A DNA stretch of 64,000 nt from Rhodospirillaceae bacterium (GTDB taxonomy: Bacteria > Pseudomonadota > Alphaproteobacteria > Reyranellales > Reyranellaceae). Shown here piece by piece: positions 10,086-20,534 of the stretch. The notes beneath the pieces are model-generated. The model was not told where the DNA came from. It ran no database searches and saw only the letters and a list, made by a program, of their open reading frames with translations. The translations under genes were made by a program, and so were the position numbers. Numbering within the stretch: the stretch's first letter is position 1; the number at the start of each line of letters is the position of its first letter. The DNA is taken from NCBI GenBank assembly GCA_009772935.1, contig WOUR01000007.1, positions 62,001 through 126,000 of the forward strand, written 5' to 3'.

Positions 10086-11284
10086 GCCGGTGGCTCGCGC
10101 CGTCACCCGAAAGGCCGCGCGGCGTGACGATTCTGGGCTCGACGGGTTCCGTGGGGCAGAGCACGGTCGATATCATTGCGCGTGACCCGGCGAGCTACCG
10201 CGTAGAGGCGCTCGTCGCCCGCAGTTCGGTGGAGTTGCTGGCCGAGCAGGCGAGGCGCCTGCGGGCCCGAATGGCGGTCGTTGCCGACCCCGACCGCTAC
10301 CAGGCGCTCAAGGCGGCGCTGGCGGGTACGTCGATCGAGGTGGCAGCGGGTCCCGAGGCGGTCATCGAAGCGGCGGAGCGGCCTGCCGAATGGGTGATGG
10401 CAGCCGTCGTCGGCTTCGCGGGCCTGGCGCCGACCCTCGCGGCGGCACGCCGCGGGGCGATGGTGGCCCTTGCCAACAAGGAAGCACTGGTCTGTGCCGG
10501 ACGCCTGCTGATCGATGCCATCGAGCAGTCGGGCGGGGTCCTCTTGCCTGTCGATTCCGAGCATAACGCCATTTTCCAGGTCTTCGAACCCGACCAGCAT
10601 CGCGCTGTCGACCGGCTGATCCTGACGGCGTCGGGCGGGCCCTTTCGCAACTGGTCGCTCGCCGACATGGCCGACGTCACGCCGGAGCAGGCGCTGGCCC
10701 ATCCCAACTGGGACATGGGCGACAAGATCTCCATCGATTCGGCGACAATGATGAACAAGGGCCTCGAACTGATCGAGGCGCAGCTCCTGTTCGGGCTTCC
10801 GGAGGACCAGGTCGACATTGTCGTGCATCCGCAGTCGGTCATCCACTCGATGGTCGCCTACCGCGACGGCTCGGTGCTGGCCCAACTCGGGACGGCCGAC
10901 ATGCGTATCCCGATCAGCCACGCGCTGGGTTGGCCGGCCCGCATCGATGGGCCGTCCGCCAAGCTCGATTTCATGAGCATTCCGGCCCTCACTTTCGAGC
11001 GGCCCGATTCCGGCCGCTTTCCATCCTTACGGTTGGCGCGACAGGCTCTGGTGACGGGCGGCTACGCTCCCATCGTCCTGAACGCGGCGAACGAGGCGGC
11101 GGTGGCGGCATTCCTGGCCCGCCGCATCCGCTTCCTCGACATCGCGCGGATCGTGGAGGATGTGATGGCCGGCTGGAACGGACTTTCGGATGTGGTCGAT
11201 GCGCTTCAGCAGGTGCACGCCGCCGATCTGGAGGCTCGCAGGCTTGCTGAGACTTTCTGCCAGGCCAAGGCCTCGGGAAATTGA
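10082..11284 (+). CDS. dxr: 1-deoxy-D-xylulose 5-phosphate reductoisomerase
   Basis: Second enzyme of the MEP pathway to isopentenyl diphosphate, NADPH-dependent, 400 residues. Motifs are the nucleotide-binding start VTILGSTGSVGQSTVD, LANKEALVCAG, the metal/substrate motif PVDSEHNAIFQ, LTASGGPFR and HPNWDMGDKISIDSATMMNKGLE near the middle. The chosen ATG at 10082 overlaps the cdsA stop (ATGA). A GTG at 10070 in the same frame would add four residues and cannot be excluded. It supplies the isoprenoid precursors that UppS uses two genes upstream. Confidence 0.94.
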   Translation: MSRWLAPSPERPRGVTILGSTGSVGQSTVDIIARDPASYRVEALVARSSVELLAEQARRLRARMAVVADPDRYQALKAALAGTSIEVAAGPEAVIEAAERPAEWVMAAVVGFAGLAPTLAAARRGAMVALANKEALVCAGRLLIDAIEQSGGVLLPVDSEHNAIFQVFEPDQHRAVDRLILTASGGPFRNWSLADMADVTPEQALAHPNWDMGDKISIDSATMMNKGLELIEAQLLFGLPEDQVDIVVHPQSVIHSMVAYRDGSVLAQLGTADMRIPISHALGWPARIDGPSAKLDFMSIPALTFERPDSGRFPSLRLARQALVTGGYAPIVLNAANEAAVAAFLARRIRFLDIARIVEDVMAGWNGLSDVVDALQQVHAADLEARRLAETFCQAKASGN

Positions 11285-11314
11285 TGTAGAATGAACTTCG
11301 TGGTCGAGTAGGGC

Positions 11315-12694
11315 ATGCAAAGCATCGTCAGCCTGTTTACGACATATCTTCCATACTTCGTTCTGGTGCTGACGCTGCTCGTATTCGTTCACGAATACGG
11401 TCACTACTGGGTGGGGCGTCGCTTCGGCATCCATGCCGAGGTCTTTTCGATCGGTTTCGGGCCCGAGCTGTTCGGGTGGACCGACCGCAATGGTACGCGC
11501 TGGAAAGTCTCGGCCGTCCCGCTCGGCGGCTACGTGAAGTTCCTGGGCGACAATGACGCGACGAGCGCCACGCCCACCGAAGAACCGCTGTCGGCCGCTG
11601 ACCGCAAGCGCGCCTTCTTCAGCCAGCCGCTCTATGCGCGAGCCGCCGTGGTACTCGGCGGGCCGACCGCCAATCTCCTGTTCGCGTTCCTGCTGCTGAC
11701 CTGTGTCTTCTTCTTTGCCGGCGAGCCCTACACGCCGGCGACCGTCGCCGTTCAGGTCGACGGGCCGGCCGCGAAGGCGGGCCTGCGCACCGGCGACGAA
11801 ATCGTTCGCCTCGCCGACAAGCGTGTCGATCGCTATGAGGATATCCAGGAATCTCAGTTTCTCTACTGGACCCATCCGATGCCGGTCGAATACCGGCGCG
11901 GCAACCAGCTCCTGTATGGCGAGATCCAGCCCCAGTATTGCGAGCGCACCGATCGCTACAACAACACGTTGCGCTACGGCAACCTGGGCATCGATCAGTT
12001 CATTCGTCCTGTCGTCGGCGGGTTCACGGCCAATAGTCCGGCCGAAGCGGCAGGACTCAAGGTCGGTGATCTTTTGGTGGCGATCGACGGCAAGCCTGTC
12101 GAATACTTCTCCCGTATCCCCGAACTGATCGGCTCTCAGGGCGGTCAGCCGGTGACTGTCAAGTATGAGCGCGATGGCCGGTTCGGCGAAACGACCGTCG
12201 TGCCGATCGTCGACAAGGTGGTCGATTGCGCCGGCAAGGAGCAGGTCGTCGGGCGTCTTCGCGTTCGTCCGCCTGCGGTGACGGAGCTTCGCGACCACGG
12301 CGTCATTGGCGCCATGGGAGCGGGGGTGCGCGCCGTCTGGGGCATGACCACGATGTTCTACACGTCGATGGGACAGATCCTGACCGCGACGCGCCCTGTG
12401 GATGAATTGGGCGGGCCGATCCGCATCGCCAAGGCCGCGGGTGAGGCGTCGCATGCGGGGTGGGCCGGCATTCTCAACCTCGTCATCGCGTTGTCCGTGG
12501 TGCTCGGCATCTTCAACCTTCTGCCGGTGCCCATGCTCGACGGCGGTCACTTGGCCATGTATGCCTACGAGGCGGTGCGCGGTAAGCCTCTCAGCCTGCG
12601 CGCCCAGGAGGTCGGGTTGAAGCTCGGTTTCGCGCTCGTGATCGGCATGGCGCTGATCGCAACTTTCAATGACATCAGGCTTTTGCTGCGCTGA
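11315..12694 (+). CDS. rseP: RseP-family site-2 protease (regulator of sigma E protease)
   Basis: Intramembrane zinc metalloprotease that clips anti-sigma factors and signal-peptide remnants in the inner membrane, 459 residues. The zinc motif HEYGH sits in the first membrane helix (H26, E27, H30) and the third-ligand motif PMLDGGH in a late helix. Between them lie two PDZ-like domains (about residues 140-220 and 225-300, with GLRTGDEI and GLKVGDLL). The length matches two-PDZ RseP proteins. It lies between dxr and bamA as in many proteobacteria. Confidence 0.93.
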   Translation: MQSIVSLFTTYLPYFVLVLTLLVFVHEYGHYWVGRRFGIHAEVFSIGFGPELFGWTDRNGTRWKVSAVPLGGYVKFLGDNDATSATPTEEPLSAADRKRAFFSQPLYARAAVVLGGPTANLLFAFLLLTCVFFFAGEPYTPATVAVQVDGPAAKAGLRTGDEIVRLADKRVDRYEDIQESQFLYWTHPMPVEYRRGNQLLYGEIQPQYCERTDRYNNTLRYGNLGIDQFIRPVVGGFTANSPAEAAGLKVGDLLVAIDGKPVEYFSRIPELIGSQGGQPVTVKYERDGRFGETTVVPIVDKVVDCAGKEQVVGRLRVRPPAVTELRDHGVIGAMGAGVRAVWGMTTMFYTSMGQILTATRPVDELGGPIRIAKAAGEASHAGWAGILNLVIALSVVLGIFNLLPVPMLDGGHLAMYAYEAVRGKPLSLRAQEVGLKLGFALVIGMALIATFNDIRLLLR

Positions 12695-12716
12695 ATTCAT
12701 GCGACGTGGCGAGAAC

Positions 12717-12760
12717 AGACCGGGGGACAAAAGGGGTGGCTTACGCCCTCTTGCCGGTCT
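12717..12760 (+). other. Possible hairpin in the rseP-bamA gap
   Basis: AGACCGG (12717-12723) pairs with CCGGTCT (12754-12760), and inside it AAGGGG can pair with CCCTCTT in part. It lies in the 124-base gap before bamA. It could be a weak terminator or a leader structure. No T-run follows directly. Little more can be said. Confidence 0.3.
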
Positions 12761-12818
12761 AGAAAGCTGCGTTCACGTTTTTGACCATCGGCAGGTTTGA
12801 CTGGCGCCGGGGGGAAGT

Positions 12819-15116
12819 TTGATCTTTCGTTGGGCCGTACTGGCCATTGTCGCAATACTGGCCTTCAACACGCCGGCATACGCCCAGCGCGGTGCCGTGG
12901 CTGCGGGCGGTGGCACGATCGCCGGCATCCAGATTCAGGGCAACGTCCGCTCCGAAGCAGAGACGATCCGCTCCTACCTTCAGTTGAAGGTCGGCGAGCC
13001 GTTCGACGCGGCCGCGGCCGACCGTTCGCTGAAGGCGCTTTTCGCGACAGGCCTGTTCGCGGACGTAGTGATCGAGATGCAGGGGTCGACCCTGGTCGTT
13101 AAGGTCACGGAAAATCCGATCATCAATCGCGTCGCCTTCGAGGGTAACAACAAGATCGACGACGACAAGTTGCGCGATGAAGTGCAGTCGAAGCCGCGTC
13201 AGGTCTATACGCGCGCGCGCGTTCAGGCCGATGTCGATCGCATCCTGACCATCTATCGGCGCAGTGGTCGCTACAACGCCTCGGTCGAACCCAAGGTCAT
13301 CAATCTGGAGCAGGGGCGCGTCGACCTCGTCTTCGAAATCAACGAGGGCGATGTCACCGGTGTGAAGCGCATCAGCTTCGTCGGCAACGAGGCCTTCGGA
13401 GATGGCACGCTGAGGGGCAAGATCCGCACCTCCGAGAGCGCGTGGTGGCGCTTCCTCTCGTCGGATGACCGCTTCGATCCCGATCGCCTGAATCTCGACC
13501 GCGAGCTTCTGCGCAAATTTTATCTCTCCGAGGGCTATGCCGATTTCCGCGTGGTATCGGCGGTCGCCGAGCTTGCGCCCAATCGCGAAGGCTTCTTCAT
13601 CACCTTCACGATCAGCGAGGGTGATCGCTACAAGTTCGGCAAGGTCGACGTGACGAGCCGCTTCCAGGGCCTGAATGTCGATGTGCTGAAGACCTTCCTG
13701 ACGATCTCCGAAGGCGACTGGTACGACGCCAACGAGGTGGAGAAGTCGGTTTCCAACATCTCGGAGGCGGTGGGTTCTCTGGGTTATGCCTTCGTGGACG
13801 TTCGTCCCAATATCCGGCGCAACAAGGACAACAACACCGTCGATGTGACCTTCGATGTCCAGGAGGGCCCGCGGGTCTACGTCGAGCGCATCAACATCTC
13901 CGGCAACACGAGGACGCTGGACAAGGTAATCCGCCGGGAGTTCCGTCTCGCCGAAGGCGATGCCTTCAGTACCGCCAAGGTCCGTCGCAGCGAGCAGCGC
14001 CTTCGCAACCTCGGCTTCTTCGAGAAGGTCGACATCTCGGCGGCGCCCGGTTCTGCGCCGGACAAGACCAATCTCGAGGTCCAGGTGGTGGAGCAGAGCA
14101 CCGGCGAAATTTCGTTCGGCGCGGGCTACTCGACCACGGCGGGCATCGTTGGCGACATTGCGGTCAAGGAACGCAACCTGCTGGGCAAAGGCCAGGAGGC
14201 GCGTCTCGGCCTGTCGATCGGTACGCTGAGCACCTCGATCGATCTGGGCTTCACAGAGCCCTACTTCATGGACCGTGAGCTTTCGGCAGGGTTCGACGTC
14301 TTCTGGACGTCCAACGATCGCCAGTCGATCGCGAGCTACAGCGATCGCAGCCTGGGCTTTGCGCTGCGTGCCGGCTGGGCTTACTCCGAGAACATTCGCC
14401 AGCTCGCCCGCTACACACTGAGGCAGACCGACATCTATAACGTCCAGCCTTGGGCATCGTTCATCATCCAGGACAATCAGGGCACACAGGTCGTCTCCGA
14501 ACTCTCCGAGACCATCATCTGGGACACTCGCGACCAGCGCCTCAATGCGACCAAGGGCTGGATGGTCCGCAACTCGGTTGCCGCTGCGGGCCTGATCGGT
14601 ACCGAGCAGTATTTCCGCACCACGGCGGATGCGGTCTACTACAGGTCGCTGTTCGAGGACGTGGTCATCTCGGTCGGCGGCTCGGCGGGACTGATCCTCC
14701 CGTTCAACAACTCCTATGTCCGCCTGAACAACCTGTTCTTCATCGGCGGCGATACGCTCCGCGGCTTCTCCGTCGGCGGCATCGGTCCTCGCGATGCCAA
14801 TACGACCGATTCGATCGGCGGCCAGTTCTACTACACGGCCACGACGGAACTTTCCTATCCGTTGCCGCTCGTTCCCAAGGAAGTCGGGCTCCTAGGCAAG
14901 GCGTTCGTGGATGCCGGATCGCTTTGGGGAGTCCAGGCGCAGAGTTATGGCCTGGCGTCTGTTCTGACCAGCCAGCTGATGCGCGTTTCGACAGGCGTCG
15001 GTATACAGTGGGTGTCGCCCTTCGGCCCCATCCGGATCGACTACGCGATTCCTCTGCAGTACGAGCCGTGGGACAAGCAGCAGGCCATACGTTTCAGCTT
15101 CGGCACGCGGTTCTGA
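12819..15116 (+). CDS. bamA: Outer membrane protein assembly factor BamA
   Basis: Central subunit of the BAM machine that inserts beta-barrel proteins into the outer membrane, 765 residues. A signal peptide ends near AYA at residue 22. About five POTRA repeats follow (conserved strands such as [16 protein letters not shown] and [16 protein letters not shown]), then a C-terminal 16-strand barrel with the usual [11 protein letters not shown] lid motif and a final residue F. The start is a TTG at 12819 with GGGGGAAG just upstream. A stop in the same frame at 12798 and no other start codon between them leave this as the only choice. A TTG start is unusual for such an essential protein. Confidence 0.95.
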   Translation: MIFRWAVLAIVAILAFNTPAYAQRGAVAAGGGTIAGIQIQGNVRSEAETIRSYLQLKVGEPFDAAAADRSLKALFATGLFADVVIEMQGSTLVVKVTENPIINRVAFEGNNKIDDDKLRDEVQSKPRQVYTRARVQADVDRILTIYRRSGRYNASVEPKVINLEQGRVDLVFEINEGDVTGVKRISFVGNEAFGDGTLRGKIRTSESAWWRFLSSDDRFDPDRLNLDRELLRKFYLSEGYADFRVVSAVAELAPNREGFFITFTISEGDRYKFGKVDVTSRFQGLNVDVLKTFLTISEGDWYDANEVEKSVSNISEAVGSLGYAFVDVRPNIRRNKDNNTVDVTFDVQEGPRVYVERINISGNTRTLDKVIRREFRLAEGDAFSTAKVRRSEQRLRNLGFFEKVDISAAPGSAPDKTNLEVQVVEQSTGEISFGAGYSTTAGIVGDIAVKERNLLGKGQEARLGLSIGTLSTSIDLGFTEPYFMDRELSAGFDVFWTSNDRQSIASYSDRSLGFALRAGWAYSENIRQLARYTLRQTDIYNVQPWASFIIQDNQGTQVVSELSETIIWDTRDQRLNATKGWMVRNSVAAAGLIGTEQYFRTTADAVYYRSLFEDVVISVGGSAGLILPFNNSYVRLNNLFFIGGDTLRGFSVGGIGPRDANTTDSIGGQFYYTATTELSYPLPLVPKEVGLLGKAFVDAGSLWGVQAQSYGLASVLTSQLMRVSTGVGIQWVSPFGPIRIDYAIPLQYEPWDKQQAIRFSFGTRF

Positions 15117-15133
15117 GCGGAGAGACCACGGTC

Positions 15134-15610
15134 ATGAACGCCCAAATCGAGAATACCAGCGCCGCTGCGGCGACATCCGTCGACATCAAGCGGATCCTGG
15201 AGATGATTCCGCATCGCTATCCGATGCTCATGGTCGATCGTGTCATCGACATGCAGCTCGATCAGAGCGCAGTGGGTATCAAGAACGTCACGATCAACGA
15301 GCCGTTCTTCCAGGGACATTTTCCGTCGGAACCGGTCATGCCCGGTGTGCTCGTCGTGGAGGCAATGGCGCAGACCGCGTGTGTCCTCGTGGTCTCGACG
15401 TTCGGTGTCGAGTCGGAAGGCAAGCTGGTCTATTTCATGTCGATTGACGGCGTGAGGTTCCGCCGTCCGGTCGTACCCGGCGACAGGCTCGAGCTTCACG
15501 TCAAGAAGGTGCATAGCCGCGCCAATGTCTGGAAGTTCTCGGGCAAGGCGATCGTCGACGGCAAGGTTGCCGCTGAAGCGACGTTTGCCGCCATGATCCG
15601 GGACAGGTGA
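15134..15610 (+). CDS. fabZ: 3-hydroxyacyl-ACP dehydratase FabZ
   Basis: Dehydrates beta-hydroxyacyl-ACP in fatty-acid synthesis, 158 residues, hot-dog fold. The active-site His is at 62 ([11 protein letters not shown]) and Glu at 76 (EAMAQTA). [13 protein letters not shown] is the usual N-terminal block. The ATG follows the bamA stop by 17 bases. In most relatives lpxD separates bamA from fabZ and lpxA follows fabZ. Neither is present here. Confidence 0.95.
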   Translation: MNAQIENTSAAAATSVDIKRILEMIPHRYPMLMVDRVIDMQLDQSAVGIKNVTINEPFFQGHFPSEPVMPGVLVVEAMAQTACVLVVSTFGVESEGKLVYFMSIDGVRFRRPVVPGDRLELHVKKVHSRANVWKFSGKAIVDGKVAAEATFAAMIRDR

Positions 15611-15632
15611 CCCGCGAACGAGCAGGGAGGGG

Positions 15633-16046
<414 letters not shown>

Positions 16047-16048
16047 GA

Positions 16049-16100
16049 GCTGAGCGAAGCTCAGCCCGGGGAGCGACAGGACATTGCCTTGGCAATGTCC
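16049..16100. repeat. Two adjacent palindromes after gloA
   Basis: The first is GCTGAGC (16049-16055), loop GAA, GCTCAGC (16059-16065). The second is GGACATTGCC (16079-16088), loop TT, GGCAATGTCC (16091-16100), a 10-bp inverted repeat. Neither is followed by a T-run, so they are not classical terminators. They may be a small dispersed palindromic element or 3' mRNA-protecting hairpins for gloA. Confidence 0.5.
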
Positions 16101-16136
16101 GAGAGCGTCGAAGAAGGAAGATCAAACGAAGCTCAC

Positions 16137-16161
16137 GAAAAAGGCCCGCATCGCGGGCCTT
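16137..16161 (-). terminator. Intrinsic terminator of the gltA transcript
   Basis: Read on the minus strand: AAGGCCCGC, loop GAT, GCGGGCCTT, then a run of T (the AAAAA at 16138-16142 on the plus strand). A 9-bp stem with a proper T-tract, placed 22 bases after the small membrane-protein gene. The plus strand has TTAATT after the stem, so it may also stop transcription coming from gloA. Confidence 0.85.
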
Positions 16162-16182
16162 AATTCGTTCGGGCGGTTGATT

Positions 16183-16386
16183 CTAGAAAAACCGCCAGTT
16201 CGCGGCCACGACGGCCAGTGCCGCGCCGGCCAGGCCGGCGAAGAGCATCCATGTCCGCAGGCCGCGGCGGCGGAAATTGTCATTGGCAGGACGGCCCACC
16301 CGCACGATTCGCAGCTGGGCCTTGGGTGTCTGGATGGCCGCCCAGGATGTTTCCCCCTGGCGCGGCCCGAACGATGATCTTGCCAT
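16183..16386 (-). CDS. Small single-pass membrane protein
   Basis: A 67-residue protein with a basic, polar N-terminal half (including GRPANDNFRRRG) and one hydrophobic helix near the C-terminus (WMLFAGLAGAALAVVAA) ending in NWRFF. A purine-rich stretch (GGGAGGGAAG) lies upstream of the ATG. It lies 31 bases downstream of gltA on the same strand and just before the terminator, so it is probably the last gene of the gltA transcript. No family is recognised and no function can be assigned. Confidence 0.6.
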   Translation of the reverse strand: MARSSFGPRQGETSWAAIQTPKAQLRIVRVGRPANDNFRRRGLRTWMLFAGLAGAALAVVAANWRFF

Positions 16387-16417
16387 TTTCTTCTCGCTTC
16401 CCTCCCGGACAGCGATT

Positions 16418-17716
16418 TCAGCCCCGCATGTGAAGCGGCTTGTAGGGGCGCTCGGTCTGGCCGTTGTAGAGCTGGCGGGGACGGCCGATCTTCTGGTCCG
16501 GGTCCTCGATCATCTCGTTCCACTGCGAAATCCAGCCGACCGTGCGGGCCACCGCGAAGAGAACGGTGAACATCGAGGTCGGGATGCCGATCGCGCGGAA
16601 AATAATGCCTGAGTAGAAGTCGACGTTCGGATAGAGCTTCTTGGAGACGAAGTAGTCGTCCTTGAGGGCGATCTGTTCCATCTCCATGGCGAGCTCGAGC
16701 AGCGGGTCGTGGGTGATGCCCAGAGACGTCAGGACTTCGTGGCAGGTCTGGCGCATGACCTTGGCGCGCGGGTCGTAGTTCTTGTAGACGCGGTGGCCGA
16801 AGCCCATGAGACGGGTGTGATCGGCCTTGTCCTTCACGCGGGACAGGAAGCCCGGGATGTTCTGCTTGCCGCCGATCTCGTGCAGCATGTTGATGACGGC
16901 TTCGTTGGCGCCGCCATGGCTCGGACCCCACAGCGAGGCGATGCCAGCGGCGATGCAGGCGAACGGGTTGGCGCCCGACGAGCCGGCGAGACGGACCGTC
17001 GAGGTCGAGGCGTTCTGCTCATGGTCGGCGTGGAGCATGAGGATGCGATCCATCGCCTTCTCGACGATCGGATTGACCTCGTACTCCTCGGCCGGAACCG
17101 AGAACATCATGCGCAGGAAATTGGCGGCGTAGGAGAGGTCGTTGCGCGGATAGACGAACGGCTGACCCACCGAATACTTGTAGGCCATCGCCGCGATGGT
17201 CGGCATCTTGGCGACCAGGCGATACGACGCGACCATCCGCTGGTGCGGGTCGTGAATATCGAGCGAGTCGTGATAGAAGGCGGAGAGGGCGCCGACGACA
17301 CCGCAGCAGATCGCCATCGGATGGGCATCGCGGCGGAAGCCGCGATAGAACTGGCTGAGCTGCTCATGAACCATCGTGTGGTTCGTGATATCGCGCACGA
17401 ACTTATCCTTCTGCGCCTTGTTTGGCAGGTCGCCCTTCATCAGCAGGTAGGCGACTTCCATGAAGTCGCTCTGCTCGGCGAGTTCGGCGATGTTGTAGCC
17501 ACGATGGAGCAGGAGGCCTTCGTCGCCGTCGATATAGGTGATCTTCGAGCCGCACGAGCCGGTCGAGGTGAAGCCCGGATCGTAGGTGAACATGCCGGAG
17601 TCGCCGTAGAACTTGCGAACGTCCACCAGGCGCGGTCCGAGCGTGCCGTGGATGATCGGCATCTCGTAGGTCTTGCCGGTTTCGTTGTCGGTCAGCGTCG
17701 CAGTCGATTTGGCCAT
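16418..17716 (-). CDS. gltA: Citrate synthase
   Basis: Condenses acetyl-CoA and oxaloacetate at the entry of the TCA cycle, 432 residues, the type II hexameric form. Catalytic residues are H267 in [10 protein letters not shown]308 in GFGHRVYK and D365 in NVDFYSG, each three positions on from the E. coli enzyme. The start [10 protein letters not shown] at 17716 fits the family. A 26-residue upstream extension is rejected because it is unlike any citrate synthase. It has its own candidate promoter and ends at a strong terminator after one small gene. Confidence 0.96.
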   Translation of the reverse strand: MAKSTATLTDNETGKTYEMPIIHGTLGPRLVDVRKFYGDSGMFTYDPGFTSTGSCGSKITYIDGDEGLLLHRGYNIAELAEQSDFMEVAYLLMKGDLPNKAQKDKFVRDITNHTMVHEQLSQFYRGFRRDAHPMAICCGVVGALSAFYHDSLDIHDPHQRMVASYRLVAKMPTIAAMAYKYSVGQPFVYPRNDLSYAANFLRMMFSVPAEEYEVNPIVEKAMDRILMLHADHEQNASTSTVRLAGSSGANPFACIAAGIASLWGPSHGGANEAVINMLHEIGGKQNIPGFLSRVKDKADHTRLMGFGHRVYKNYDPRAKVMRQTCHEVLTSLGITHDPLLELAMEMEQIALKDDYFVSKKLYPNVDFYSGIIFRAIGIPTSMFTVLFAVARTVGWISQWNEMIEDPDQKIGRPRQLYNGQTERPYKPLHMRG

Positions 17717-17792
17717 CGGGTGAACTCTTTTCCAGGCTCGATTCAAGCAAGGCGCGTGCACCCCGCAGGATGCCGTTCGCCGGTTCGGCGGC

Positions 17793-17821
17793 ACCCTAAC
17801 AAGCCCCTAAAGAAGGCGCAA
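17793..17821 (-). promoter_or_regulatory. Candidate promoter for gltA
   Basis: On the minus strand TTGCGC (17821-17816), a 17-base spacer and TAGGGT (17798-17793), between the exporter gene and gltA. Position and spacing fit. The boxes are only moderate matches. Confidence 0.35.
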
Positions 17822-17837
17822 TTGAGCAGCCAGGCCG

Positions 17838-18740
17838 CTATTCCGCGAGGCGTCGAAAACGCGCCATGCGGCCGTCGATGGCGGCCAGCGCGAGGCCGAT
17901 CAGGATCATGCCGGCGAAGTGCCGCAGCTGCAGTTGCTCGCCCAGGATCAGGGCGCCGAGCAGGATCGCCGTGACCGGTATCAGAAATGTAACAAGCAGC
18001 AGATTGGTGGCCCCGGCGACGGCAAGGATGCGGAAATACAGGACATAGGCGAGGGCTGTCGACAGCAGCGCGAGGCCAGCGAGCGCCGCCCACGTCGTCG
18101 CTCCGGGCACCGCCGGGAGCAGCCAGGGCCGATCGACGATCAGCATGATCGGCAGAATCAACAAAGTGCTGGCGGTGACCTGGCCCGACGCCGCCTGCAG
18201 CGGCGAAACCGCCATCGCCTGAAACCGGCGTCCATAGACGCCGGCCAAAGCATAGGAGAAGGCAGCGCCCAGGCAGGCGAGCTGGCCCATGCTTCCCAAT
18301 AGATCGCCAAACAGCAGGTCCGGGCCGACGAGGACCGTCACACCGGCGAAGCCGATCAGCAGGGCGGCCGGCTTGGCGGCGTTCATTTTCTCGTCGCGGG
18401 TCGCGAGGTGGGCAACGACCAGCGTGAACAGGGGCGTTGTGGCGTTCAGGATGGAGGCCAGGCCCGAGGCGATCTGGGTCTGGCCCCAGAAGATCAGGCC
18501 GAAGGGGATCAGGTTGTTCAGCAACCCCATGATCATGAAGGTGGCCCAAGGCGTTTCGCGCCGGAAGAGGCTCTGGCCGGTCAGCCAGAGCGACAGGTTC
18601 AGTGCGAATGCGGCAAGGGCGACACGACCGAAGACGACCGTTAACGGGCGTAACTCGGCAACGGCCACCTTGGCGAAGAAGAACGACCCGCCCCAGAGGA
18701 CGGACAGCGACACCAGCCAGATCCAGATACGCAGGCTCAT
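17838..18740 (-). CDS. EamA-family drug/metabolite transporter (DMT superfamily)
   Basis: A 300-residue inner-membrane protein with about ten hydrophobic helices in two EamA repeats. The first begins LVSLSVLWGGSFFFAKVAV and the second includes GSMGQLACLGAAFSYALAGVYGRR, with the end LGEQLQLRHFAGMILIGLALA. Members export amino acids, metabolites or drugs. The substrate cannot be told from sequence. It follows glnS by 82 bases on the same strand and precedes gltA. A second EamA protein is at 32471-33355, but the two are only distantly alike. Confidence 0.85.
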   Translation of the reverse strand: MSLRIWIWLVSLSVLWGGSFFFAKVAVAELRPLTVVFGRVALAAFALNLSLWLTGQSLFRRETPWATFMIMGLLNNLIPFGLIFWGQTQIASGLASILNATTPLFTLVVAHLATRDEKMNAAKPAALLIGFAGVTVLVGPDLLFGDLLGSMGQLACLGAAFSYALAGVYGRRFQAMAVSPLQAASGQVTASTLLILPIMLIVDRPWLLPAVPGATTWAALAGLALLSTALAYVLYFRILAVAGATNLLLVTFLIPVTAILLGALILGEQLQLRHFAGMILIGLALAAIDGRMARFRRLAE

Positions 18741-18822
18741 GGGTGGAGCCTGCGGGCATCGCGCGGACCGATCTATCCGGCTGCGGACAGCAATTGCGCC
18801 TCTTCTCGCGGTAGCGCCGCTC

Positions 18823-20520
18823 CTAAGTCTGGACCTGCACCTTTGCCCAGCTGTCCCGCAATTCGATCGTGCGGTTGAACACCAGAGCCGTCGACCGACT
18901 CGTGAAGTCCGGGCAGAAATAGCCCAGCCGCTCGAACTGCACGGCTTGCCCTTCAGCTAGCTCCGCCAAGGAGGGCTCCAGCAGCGCGCCCGACAGGACT
19001 TCGAGCGAGTCCGGATTCAGGTCGGCGTCGAGATCGCCACCGGCGCCAGGGTCAGGGCGGTTGAAGAGCGTGCTGTACAATCGGACTTCGGCGGGAAGTG
19101 CATCCCGGGCGGATACCCAGTGCAGGGTGGCCTTTACCTTTCGACCGTCCGCCGCGTTGCCGCCGCGGCTCGCGGGATCGTAGGTGCAGCGGAGTTCGAC
19201 CACGTTGCCGTCGGTGTCCTTGACCACCTCGCGGCAGGTGACGAGATAGGCGTAACGCAACCGGACCTCTCGTCCGACCGCGAGCCGGAAGAACTTGTTC
19301 GACGGGTTCTCCATGAAGTCGTCGCGCTCGACGAAGATTTCCCGGCCGAAGCGAAGGGTACGCGTGCCGGCGGCTGGATCCCCCGGGTGATTGATGGCCT
19401 CCAGCTCCTCGACATGGTCTTCGGGAAAGTTCTCGATCACGAGCTTGAGCGGCCGCAGGACCGCCATGCGCCGATGCGCCACCTGATTGAGCTGGTCGCG
19501 GATCGCGTGATCGAGCATGGCGAGATCGACGACGCTGTTGGCCTTGGACATGCCGATTCGCCGAACGAAGTCGCGGATCGCCTTCGGCGGCACGCCGCGG
19601 CGACGCAGGCCTGCGAGGGTCGGCATGCGCGGATCGTCCCAGCCGCTCACGATGCCGCGCCGTACCAGATCCGTCAGGTGGCGCTTGGAAAGGACGGTGT
19701 AGCCGATATTGAGGCGGGCGAATTCGGTCTGGCGCGGTCGCGCCGGCACCGGCAGGTGGTCGAGGAACCAGTCGTAGAGGGGACGATGGTCCGAGAACTC
19801 CAGGGTGCACAGCGAGTGCGTGACATGTTCCAATGCGTCGGACTGGCCATGTGCAAAATCATAGGTCGGGTAGATGCACCATTCAGTGCCGGTGCGCGGG
19901 TGAGACGCGTGCAGGATGCGATACAGGACGGGGTCGCGCAGGTTCATGTTGCCGGACGCAAGATCGATCTTTGCGCGCAGCACGCAGGCGCCGTTGGGAA
20001 ATTTGCCGGCGCGCATATCGCGAAACAAGCCAAGATTCGCGTCCACCGAGCGGTCGCGATCCGGCGAGGCGCGCCCCGGTTCGGTCAGCGTGCCCCGCAT
20101 TGCCCGCATCTCGTCGGGCGGCGTGTCGTCGACATAGGCGAGGCCGGCGCGAATGAGGTGCTCGGCCCAGTCGTACAACGTCTGGAAATAGTCCGACGCG
20201 TGGTACAGATGTTCGCCCCAGTCGAAGCCGAGCCAATGGACGTCCCGCTTGATGGCGTCGATATATTCCTGCTCTTCCTTCACGGGGTTGGTATCGTCGA
20301 AGCGAAGGTGGCAGCGGCCGCCGGTTTCGGTCGCAATTCCGAAATTCAGGCAGATCGACTTTGCGTGGCCGAGATGCAGGTAGCCGTTCGGCTCCGGCGG
20401 AAAGCGAGTAACGATGCCCTGCACTTTTCCGCTGGCGAGATCCGACTGAACCAGCTCGCGAATGAAATCCCGCGCCTCTTCGTTCGCAGCGTCCTCCGGC
20501 ATCGGCTTCTTCTCATCCAT
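18823..20520 (-). CDS. glnS: Glutaminyl-tRNA synthetase
   Basis: Charges tRNA-Gln directly with glutamine, 565 residues, a class I synthetase. The HIGH motif is PPEPNGYLHLGHAKS, the KMSKS-like motif is VLSKRH, and GlnRS-specific blocks are FRFDDTNP-like HLRFDDTNPVKEE, IYPTYDFAHGQSDA and the paired C-terminal anticodon-binding beta-barrels with VFNRTIELRDSW. The ATG lies 14 bases after the gltX stop with GGAGACAGG upstream. A much longer open frame running back through gltX is not used. Most alphaproteobacteria rely on GatCAB instead of GlnRS, so its presence here is of note. Confidence 0.95.
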   Translation of the reverse strand: MDEKKPMPEDAANEEARDFIRELVQSDLASGKVQGIVTRFPPEPNGYLHLGHAKSICLNFGIATETGGRCHLRFDDTNPVKEEQEYIDAIKRDVHWLGFDWGEHLYHASDYFQTLYDWAEHLIRAGLAYVDDTPPDEMRAMRGTLTEPGRASPDRDRSVDANLGLFRDMRAGKFPNGACVLRAKIDLASGNMNLRDPVLYRILHASHPRTGTEWCIYPTYDFAHGQSDALEHVTHSLCTLEFSDHRPLYDWFLDHLPVPARPRQTEFARLNIGYTVLSKRHLTDLVRRGIVSGWDDPRMPTLAGLRRRGVPPKAIRDFVRRIGMSKANSVVDLAMLDHAIRDQLNQVAHRRMAVLRPLKLVIENFPEDHVEELEAINHPGDPAAGTRTLRFGREIFVERDDFMENPSNKFFRLAVGREVRLRYAYLVTCREVVKDTDGNVVELRCTYDPASRGGNAADGRKVKATLHWVSARDALPAEVRLYSTLFNRPDPGAGGDLDADLNPDSLEVLSGALLEPSLAELAEGQAVQFERLGYFCPDFTSRSTALVFNRTIELRDSWAKVQVQT

Positions 20521-20534
20521 TACCTGTCTCCCGT

